Shown piece after piece: positions 1 to 5,045 of a stretch of 5,864 nt of DNA. The DNA lies in the NCBI GenBank assembly GCA_019242385.1, contig JAFAVO010000205.1, positions 1 to 5,864 on the forward strand, in the 5' to 3' direction. Positions within the stretch are counted from its first letter, which is position 1. Every line of letters starts with the position of its first letter. The stretch comes from Gammaproteobacteria bacterium. Lineage in GTDB: Bacteria; Pseudomonadota; Gammaproteobacteria; Steroidobacterales; Steroidobacteraceae. A program made the position numbers and the translations under genes. Below the pieces are notes generated by a model that saw only the letters and a program-made list of their open reading frames with translations, had not been told where the DNA came from and made no database searches.

Positions 1-767
1 GTCGACACCCAGGTCATCAGCAGCACGAAGAACGCGATGCCGAGGAGATAAGGTGAGCGCACCACCTGGGTGAATGCGGCAAACATGCTCCCGCCGAGCG
101 CACTCTCGGTGCGTGCCGGCTGCGGCTGCGCGGCCTCGGGCGCCGCAGCTGACACCGCAGCGCGATGCGTGCGCTGCCAGCGGATCAGCTTCGACATGAA
201 TACCAGCGACACGAGCAGCAGTCCCGCCGAGATCGGCAACAGGTTGATGGCCCCGAGCGGGACGGCGAGCTCGCGCGCGATGGTCGGACCGATGAGTCCC
301 CCGGTGCTGGCGCCCGCCCAGATCGAGCCGAACAGGCGGCCCGCCTGCTCGCGGGTGAAGACATCCGCCATCAGGCTCCAGAAAGCCGCCACCACGAACA
401 GGTTGAAGACGCTCACCCATACGAAGTAGGTGCGGGCAATCCAGGTGTGGTCCGCCTCGAGCCGGAACCACACGTAGAAGCCCAGGAGGTTGAGCGTGAA
501 GAAGCCGTACACCCAGGGGAGAAACACCGTGCGCGGATAGCGGGAGGTGAGCCAGCCGTACACCGGCTGCAGCAGCAGCATCACGACGAATACGCCCCAG
601 AACAGGGTGGGAATCTTCTCCAGGCCGGAGGTAACCCCCATGGCATCGCGCACCGGGCGCAGAATGGTGTAACTCGAGAAGGTGCACAGCAGCGTCGCGA
701 ACGCCGCGAGCAGGGCCGGCGCCTCACCCGGCTGCAGAACGACCAGGCGGCGCAGGAGTTGGCTCAT
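1..767 (-). CDS. TLC/ATP-ADP translocase-like MFS transporter, C-terminus cut by window edge
   Basis: This is a polytopic inner-membrane protein. The window holds its first 255 residues plus two bases of the next codon, so the C-terminal part is missing. Hydrophobic segments lie at about residues 18-36, 53-70, 81-100, 111-134, 146-162, 171-192 and 240 onward, with a hydrophilic Ala/Pro/Gln-rich linker at about 197-225. This suggests a six-helix half, a cytoplasmic loop, then the second half. The segment YTILRPVRDAMG (33-44) resembles the first-helix signature of the ATP/ADP translocase (TLC) family; members of that family exchange nucleotides in intracellular bacteria and plastids, while the substrates of homologues in free-living proteobacteria are mostly unknown. 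The ATG at 767 is supported by GAGGTG (775-780, minus strand) 7 nt upstream. It diverges from the flavoprotein gene. Membrane transporter is secure; the TLC assignment rests on one motif recalled from memory, and the substrate is unknown. A generic MFS carrier is the alternative. Confidence 0.8.
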   Translation of the reverse strand, partial: MSQLLRRLVVLQPGEAPALLAAFATLLCTFSSYTILRPVRDAMGVTSGLEKIPTLFWGVFVVMLLLQPVYGWLTSRYPRTVFLPWVYGFFTLNLLGFYVWFRLEADHTWIARTYFVWVSVFNLFVVAAFWSLMADVFTREQAGRLFGSIWAGASTGGLIGPTIARELAVPLGAINLLPISAGLLLVSLVFMSKLIRWQRTHRAAVSAAAPEAAQPQPARTESALGGSMFAAFTQVVRSPYLLGIAFFVLLMTWVS

Positions 768-884
768 CGCACGGCACCTCGGTTGTGGCGGCGTAGTGTG
801 CCACACCCGGGCAGGCCGGCTCCCTTGACACCCGCGAGGCGCGCAGCGCAACCTTTCCCGCGTTCCGCCTCAGGTGAAGCAGTC
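768..884. promoter_or_regulatory. Divergent intergenic region between transporter and flavoprotein genes
   Basis: These 117 bp separate two divergently transcribed genes and must hold both promoters. A perfect TTGACA (-35-like) lies at 825-830 on the plus strand, but no convincing -10 hexamer follows at 16-18 bp; the best is CAACCT at 849-854. An 11-nt palindrome, GTGTG-C-CACAC, lies at 796-806 between the two start codons and could be an operator. Each end carries a clear Shine-Dalgarno sequence. The region as a control region follows from the gene layout; the individual promoter elements are weak. Confidence 0.5.
872..877 (+). promoter_or_regulatory. Shine-Dalgarno that decides the flavoprotein start
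   Basis: AGGTGA ends 7 nt before the ATG at 885. The reading frame stays open far upstream, to about position 165, but that extension lies antisense to the transporter gene. This ribosome site and the Tat signal immediately after the ATG fix 885 as the true start. Confidence 0.75.
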
Positions 885-2363
885 ATGAGAAGAAGAACTT
901 TCTGCGCCGCGGGACTCGCCGCGCTCGCTGCAGCTTCCTTGCCCTTGCGCCGCGTGAGTGCCGCCGGCGAGGAGGTTTCCACGGTGGCTCTCGATGGCCG
1001 TGAGCTCACACTCAACCCGGCCGAGGTGGCCGACCTGCGCGCGAGCCTGCGCGGTCAGCTGTTGACCCGCGGGGACACCGGCTACGACGACGCGCGCAAA
1101 TTGTGGAATCCAGCCTTCGACCGTAAACCTGCGCTCATCGCTCGCTGTCTGGGTGCGGCCGACGTGACTCGTGCCGTCAGCTTCGCCGCTGCGCATGGGC
1201 TTCTCACGGCCGTGCGCGGTGGCGGGCATAGCCTCTCGGGACAGTCGGCCTGTGATCGCGGCCTGATGATCGATGTGGCGCCGATGCGAGCCGTGGAGGT
1301 CGATCCGCAGGCGCGCCGCGCGCGGGTGCAGGCGGGTGCGCTGCTCGGACATCTGGACCGCGAGGCGCAGGCGTTCGGCCTCGCCACCACCGCCGGCACG
1401 GTCGCGGATACCGGTGTCGCGGGCCTCACCCTGGGTGGTGGCGTCGGCCGCATCGGGCGGCGCTTCGGGCTCACCAGCGACAATCTCAAGTCCGTGGAGC
1501 TGGTCCCCGCGGATGGCCGCTGGGTCCGGGCCAGCGAGGCCGAGAATCAGGATCTGTTCTGGGCCGTGCGCGGCGGCGGCGGAAACTTCGGCGTCGCCAC
1601 CTGTTTCGATTTTCAGCTGCACGAGGTGAGCCCGCAGATGTACGGCGGGCAGCTGTTCTACCCCCTCGCCGACGGGCGCCAGCTGCTGCGGCACTTCGCC
1701 GATTACGTGGCCACCGCACCCGATGAGCTGTATGTCGATGTGGTGCTCGAGTCACATCCGAAGCTGGGCCACGTCGTCAACTTCGACGTCTGCTACAGCG
1801 GAAAATTGAGCGATGCGGAGCGCGTGCTCGCGGGGCTGCGCAAGCTCGGCAAGCCGCTGCAGGACGAGCTCGGGCCCAAGACCTACCTGGCGCTCCAGGG
1901 CAGCGTCGATACCCCGGGGTTCTCCAAGTTCGGCGTGTACGTCAAAGGGGGGCTGATCTACGGGCTGAGTCCGGCGCTCATCGACGCGGTCGTCGCGGTG
2001 ATGGAGTCGGCACCCTCCGACATGGTGGAGGTCTGGTTTCAACAGCAGGGCGGAGCCATCAGCCGCTTGCCGGCGCAGGCGACCGCCTACTGGGGCCGGA
2101 GCGCGAGCCACAACATGGGGCTGGTGGGCGCCTGGCCGGCGGGCAGCCCGGACGCCGAGGGCAACAAGGAATGGGTGCGCAAGGCCTGGGCACAGATCGA
2201 GCCGCTGACGCGCGGCAACTACGTGAACATCGCCAACACGGATGATCGCGACAGCCGGGTGCGCGAGGCCTACGGGGACAACTGGCAACGGCTGCAGCAG
2301 CTGAAGAAGCGCTACGACCCGGCGAACCTGTTCCGCCTGAACGCCAACATCAAGCCGGCCTGA
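885..2363 (+). CDS. Tat-exported FAD-binding oxidoreductase, berberine-bridge-enzyme (BBE) type
   Basis: A 492-residue flavoprotein oxidase or dehydrogenase. The N-terminus MRRRTFCAAG followed by an Ala/Leu-rich stretch and VSA-A (24-27) reads as a twin-arginine signal peptide, so the folded, FAD-loaded enzyme probably acts in the periplasm. The PCMH-type FAD domain (about 78-250) has GGGHSLSG, where His115 is the expected 8-alpha-histidyl FAD attachment site, then GVAGLTLGGGVG (177-188), GLTSDNL (195-201) and RGGGGNFGV (229-237). The C-terminal BBE domain ends with RGNYVNI (443-449), AYGDNW (462-467) and RYDPANLFRLN (476-486). The position that carries the second, cysteinyl FAD link in bicovalent members is Val173 here, so mono-covalent FAD is expected. 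Length is normal for the family. Known relatives oxidise sugars, alkaloids or other alcohols and amines; the substrate here cannot be read. The start is set by AGGTGA at 872-877. The desaturase gene follows after 46 bp on the same strand. Confidence 0.92.
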   Translation: MRRRTFCAAGLAALAAASLPLRRVSAAGEEVSTVALDGRELTLNPAEVADLRASLRGQLLTRGDTGYDDARKLWNPAFDRKPALIARCLGAADVTRAVSFAAAHGLLTAVRGGGHSLSGQSACDRGLMIDVAPMRAVEVDPQARRARVQAGALLGHLDREAQAFGLATTAGTVADTGVAGLTLGGGVGRIGRRFGLTSDNLKSVELVPADGRWVRASEAENQDLFWAVRGGGGNFGVATCFDFQLHEVSPQMYGGQLFYPLADGRQLLRHFADYVATAPDELYVDVVLESHPKLGHVVNFDVCYSGKLSDAERVLAGLRKLGKPLQDELGPKTYLALQGSVDTPGFSKFGVYVKGGLIYGLSPALIDAVVAVMESAPSDMVEVWFQQQGGAISRLPAQATAYWGRSASHNMGLVGAWPAGSPDAEGNKEWVRKAWAQIEPLTRGNYVNIANTDDRDSRVREAYGDNWQRLQQLKKRYDPANLFRLNANIKPA

Positions 2364-2398
2364 GGGCCTGCGGCGCTGCCCTGGGTGCTGAGGCCGGC
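2354..2398 (+). repeat. Nested GC-rich inverted repeat over the flavoprotein stop codon
   Basis: GCCGGCCT (2354-2361) pairs perfectly with AGGCCGGC (2391-2398). Inside it AGGGC (2363-2367) pairs with GCCCT (2378-2382). The predicted RNA structure covers the last sense codons, the TGA of the flavoprotein gene and most of the 46-bp gap before the desaturase. There is no T-run, so it is not a standard intrinsic terminator. It could stabilise the upstream mRNA 3' end or damp read-through into the desaturase. The pairing is seen directly; the function is a guess. Confidence 0.4.
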
Positions 2399-2409
2399 GG
2401 CGGCTTAGA

Positions 2410-3366
2410 ATGGCTGCCGGATACCCCGCCATGGATATCGACGCACTGCCGATCACGCGCCTCGGTCGCGAGCGGATACGCGAGCTGTCGCGGCGCTCGG
2501 ACGCGCGTGGCCTGCTGCAACTCGCCACGCACGCCGGACTTCTCGCGCTGACCAGCGGCCTGCTATTCGTGAGCCGCGGCCATGCGTGGCTCGCTGCGGC
2601 GCTGCTGGCGCAGGGCGTGGTGCTGATCTTCCTCTTCTGTGCGCTGCACGAGTGCATTCACGGTACTGCGTTCGCGAGCCCCTGGCTCAACGACGTCCTC
2701 GCCTGGGTGTGCGGCGCACTGCTGCTGCTCCCGCCGGAATATTTCCGCTCGTTCCATTACGCGCACCATCGCTTCACCCAGGACCTGCAGCGCGATCCGG
2801 AGCTGGCGCTGCCGCCGCCGGCGAGTCCCGCGGAGTACTGGTGGCGGGTATCGGGCCTGCCGTACTGGCGCGAGCGTCTGCAGACCAGCCTGCGCCATGC
2901 GCTCACCGGACGGGTGACCGAGCGGTTCGTGTCCGCGGCGCGCGCGCCGGCAGTGGTGCGCGAAGCACGCATCCTCTGGCTCTATTACGCCGCGATCGCC
3001 GTCCTGTCGATCTATCTGCACAGTGCCGCAGCGCTCCTTTACTGGATCGTGCCGGCGCTGCTCGGGCAGCCGTTCCTCAGGCTTTTTCTGCTGGCCGAGC
3101 ACACCGGCTGCGCGCTCGATGCGGATATGCTCGCCAACACGCGCACCACCTACACCAACGCCGCGGTGCGCCTGCTCACCTGGCGCATGCCCTATCACGC
3201 CGAGCACCACAGCTTTCCCTCGGTGCCGTTTCACGCCCTCGCCAGGCTCAATGCGCTCCTGCCAGCGCAGGGCCGGGTGACCTCTGCCGGGTATGTGCGG
3301 CTCCACTGCGCGCTGCTGCGCGAGCTGCGCGCGGCACGCACGCGCGCGCGCCTGGCGGCGCGCTAG
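2410..3366 (+). CDS. Membrane fatty acid desaturase family protein (three histidine boxes)
   Basis: A 318-residue integral-membrane di-iron enzyme of the DesA/fatty acid desaturase family. The three iron-binding histidine boxes are present: HECIH (80-84), HYAHH (116-120) and HAEHH (263-267). A further AEHTG (229-233) and NTRTT (243-247) lie before the last box. Hydrophobic segments at about 40-53, 59-78, 94-109 and 189-228 place the boxes on the cytoplasmic face in the usual topology. Family members introduce a double bond, or occasionally a hydroxyl, into acyl chains; one branch, the RtxC type, desaturates dihydrorhizobitoxine, an amino-acid derivative, so the substrate need not be a lipid. 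No fused cytochrome b5 or ferredoxin domain is present, so electrons must come from a separate carrier not encoded here. ATG 2410 is the first in frame after an in-frame TGA at 2389. ATG 2431 (311 residues), with a weak CGGA 9 nt upstream, is an equally possible start. Neither has a strong ribosome site, which would fit translation coupled to the flavoprotein gene. Confidence 0.9.
   Translation: MAAGYPAMDIDALPITRLGRERIRELSRRSDARGLLQLATHAGLLALTSGLLFVSRGHAWLAAALLAQGVVLIFLFCALHECIHGTAFASPWLNDVLAWVCGALLLLPPEYFRSFHYAHHRFTQDLQRDPELALPPPASPAEYWWRVSGLPYWRERLQTSLRHALTGRVTERFVSAARAPAVVREARILWLYYAAIAVLSIYLHSAAALLYWIVPALLGQPFLRLFLLAEHTGCALDADMLANTRTTYTNAAVRLLTWRMPYHAEHHSFPSVPFHALARLNALLPAQGRVTSAGYVRLHCALLRELRAARTRARLAAR
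3346..3363. repeat. Strong GC hairpin at the desaturase 3' end
   Basis: GCGCGCC (3346-3352) and GGCGCGC (3357-3363) form a perfect 7-bp stem with the loop TGGC, directly before the TAG stop of the desaturase. No T-run follows on either strand. It sits next to the 15-bp convergent junction with the MttB-family gene, so it could slow polymerase from both sides or protect mRNA ends. The low-complexity GC of the encoded Arg/Ala-rich tail is an adequate alternative explanation. Confidence 0.35.
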
Positions 3367-3381
3367 CGGCAGGCGCACGCC

Positions 3382-4920
3382 TCACTCGTCGTCGATGGTG
3401 TCCGAAAGCACGGCCTTGCGGCGCGCGATGAAATCCCGCATCGCCTCATCCTGCGCCGCGTCGATGCCGGGATCCTGATACTCCGCCAGCATCTTCTTCC
3501 ACACGCGGTTGGCGCGCTGCTCGGCGCTCAGCTTGCCCTCGAGCGACCATTGCTCGTAGGAAGAGTAGTCGGCGATGGTCGACTGATAGAAGGCGCTCTC
3601 GAAGTTCGCGAGCGTGTGCGCACAGCCGAGGAAATGACTGCCCGGCCCGACCTCGCGGATGGCATCGAGCGCCTGGCCGCGCTCGCTCAGATCCATGCCC
3701 TGCGCGAGCATCTGCATCATGGCGCACTGGTCTGCGTCCATGACGAACTTCTCGTAGCTCGCGACCAGGCCCCCTTCGAGCCAGCCCGCCGCGTGCGTCA
3801 CCAGGTTCACCCCGGCGAGCAGCGTCGGCAGCAGCGTGTGCGCACTCTCGTACGCCGCCTGCGCATCGGCGACCTTGGACGCGCACAGCGAGCCGCCGCT
3901 GCGGCAGGGAACCTTCAGGCGCCGGGCGAGCTGAGCCGTCGCGAAGATCATCTGCGTCGCCTCCGGGGTGCCGAAGGTCGGCGCGCCGGTGCGCATCGAT
4001 ATGGCGCCCACGAAGGAACCCAGAATGACCGGAGCGCCCGGGCGCACGAGCTGCGTCAGCGCCATACCGGCGAGGGTCTCGGCCAGGATCTCCGCGAGAC
4101 AGCCGGCGGGAGTCACCGGTCCCATGGCGCCCGCGAGCACCGCCGGCACTACGATCGTCCCCTGGTTGTGGCTGGCGAACACCCGCAGCGCGCGCAGCAT
4201 GCGCCCGTCGTACACCAGCGGAGAATTCGAGTTGATGTTGCCGAGCACCACCGGATGAGTCTCGAGATATGGCGCACCGAACAGCGTCTGTGCGAGGCCG
4301 ACGGCATCGGCGGCATGGCCGCCGGTCTCCGGGGTGGCCTCGCAGCCCTGGTCCGAATAGCGGAAGAATGCGTACTGGATATCGAGATGGCGCTTGTTGG
4401 GTGGGATCTCCATCGGCTCGCACATGCAACCACCGGAGAAGTGCATGGCCGGCGCCATATGCGTGAGCTTGATGAAGTTGATGAGATCCTCGAGCGTGCC
4501 GTACCGGCGGCCCTGCTCGATATCGGTCACGAACGGTGGTCCGCCGACCGGAGAGAACACCGTGGCGTCGCCGCCGAAGCGCACGTTGCGCTCGGGGTTG
4601 CGCGCAAACAGCGTGAATTCCTGCGGCGCGGTGGCAAGCAGCTTGCGTGCCAGCCCGCGCGGGATGCGCACGCGCTCTTCCTGTACCTCGGCCCCCGCCT
4701 GGCGCCACAACTCCAGCGACTCCGGATCGCGCCGGAACTCGATCCCGACCTCCTGGAGGATGGTCTCGGCGTTGGCCTCGATGATCTCGACCGCTTCCAA
4801 GCTCAGTAGCTCGACCGGCTGCAGGCGGCGGCGGATGTAAGGATATTTGACGGCGCGCGACTGGGCACGCGCGCGCCGGGTGTCGCGGCCGCGCCGCGCG
4901 GGGGTCACGGTCTCGCCCAT
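3382..4920 (-). CDS. Trimethylamine methyltransferase (MttB) superfamily protein, non-pyrrolysine type
   Basis: A 512-residue soluble TIM-barrel protein of the MttB superfamily, whose studied members move a methyl group from a quaternary or tertiary amine to a cobalamin-binding corrinoid protein. Archaeal MttB uses pyrrolysine, encoded by an in-frame amber codon. This frame has no internal stop, ends in TGA, and has GGSLCASK (342-349) in the region where I expect the pyrrolysine to fall. It therefore belongs with the non-Pyl homologues, of which MtgB acts on glycine betaine. Landmarks include VFSPVGGPPFV (121-131), SGGCMCEP (162-169), NKRHLD (175-180), GAPTFGTPEATQM (312-324), HAAGWLEGG (376-384) and EVGPGSHFLGCAHT (423-436). 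The first 30 residues are Arg-rich and of low complexity. ATG 4920 is backed by AAAGG (4929-4933, minus strand) 8 nt upstream. No corrinoid protein, second methyltransferase or betaine transporter lies in the window. The substrate is unknown; betaines, carnitine and other N-methyl compounds are candidates. Confidence 0.92.
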   Translation of the reverse strand: MGETVTPARRGRDTRRARAQSRAVKYPYIRRRLQPVELLSLEAVEIIEANAETILQEVGIEFRRDPESLELWRQAGAEVQEERVRIPRGLARKLLATAPQEFTLFARNPERNVRFGGDATVFSPVGGPPFVTDIEQGRRYGTLEDLINFIKLTHMAPAMHFSGGCMCEPMEIPPNKRHLDIQYAFFRYSDQGCEATPETGGHAADAVGLAQTLFGAPYLETHPVVLGNINSNSPLVYDGRMLRALRVFASHNQGTIVVPAVLAGAMGPVTPAGCLAEILAETLAGMALTQLVRPGAPVILGSFVGAISMRTGAPTFGTPEATQMIFATAQLARRLKVPCRSGGSLCASKVADAQAAYESAHTLLPTLLAGVNLVTHAAGWLEGGLVASYEKFVMDADQCAMMQMLAQGMDLSERGQALDAIREVGPGSHFLGCAHTLANFESAFYQSTIADYSSYEQWSLEGKLSAEQRANRVWKKMLAEYQDPGIDAAQDEAMRDFIARRKAVLSDTIDDE

Positions 4921-5045
4921 GAGTCAGGCCTTTGTGCAGCGTGCATGCACCTGGTCATCTTACGCTTACACCCTTTCCAACATCGCGCTGACATGGCCCG
5001 AGCGGGCCTCGCCCACGCTTGACACACAACTATCATAAAGGTGCA
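4921..5045. promoter_or_regulatory. Divergent intergenic region between MttB-family and glycosyltransferase genes
   Basis: These 125 bp lie between two divergent start codons. They contain a perfect 10-bp palindrome GTGCATGCAC (4941-4950), an inverted repeat GGCCCG-AG-CGGGCC (4995-5008), and a patch at 5025-5040 that is clearly richer in A/T than its surroundings. TTGACA (5019-5024) is a perfect -35 match on the plus strand, but at 17 bp the only -10-like hexamer, TGCAAT (5042-5047), overlaps the glycosyltransferase ATG. On the minus strand the same patch reads TATGAT (revcomp of 5032-5037), a good -10 for the MttB-family gene without a matching -35. The control role is inferred from layout; no single promoter can be named safely. 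Confidence 0.45.

Noticed and set aside
1..6. Window opens with a SalI site (GTCGAC) and ends in GATC, hinting at a cloned insert
   Set aside because: GTCGAC also occurs at 3578 and 5091 and GATC is common in this DNA, so the ends may be chance; no vector sequence is visible.
796..812. TGGCAC on the minus strand as a sigma-54 promoter for the transporter
   Set aside because: The downstream TTGC half is absent; the GC dinucleotide does not fall at the required spacing.
165..884. A 240-codon upstream extension of the flavoprotein reading frame
   Set aside because: It lies antisense to the transporter gene, has a low-complexity His/Gln/Arg/Glu-rich composition, and is followed by a clean Shine-Dalgarno, ATG and Tat signal at 885. 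It is an open frame caused by high GC, not a fused domain.
1752..2657. A 301-codon minus-strand frame opposite the flavoprotein and desaturase genes
   Set aside because: It crosses a gene boundary on the other strand, has no motif or ribosome site, and its composition is that of a complement of GC-rich coding sequence.
3364..3366. TAG at the desaturase end as a possible pyrrolysine codon
   Set aside because: Nothing conserved follows it, the protein is already full length, and the neighbouring MttB homologue is of the non-Pyl type.
2586..3431. A 281-codon plus-strand frame overlapping the desaturase gene
   Set aside because: Ala/Arg-rich shadow in a different frame; the desaturase frame has all three histidine boxes and membrane segments.
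3446..4708. A 420-codon minus-strand frame overlapping the MttB-family gene
   Set aside because: Same strand but another frame; Arg/Ala/Gly-rich composition typical of a shadow frame in GC-rich DNA.
3550..4809. A 419-codon plus-strand frame opposite the MttB-family gene
   Set aside because: Arg/His/Glu-rich sequence with no recognisable motif; the minus strand carries a full conserved protein over the same bases.
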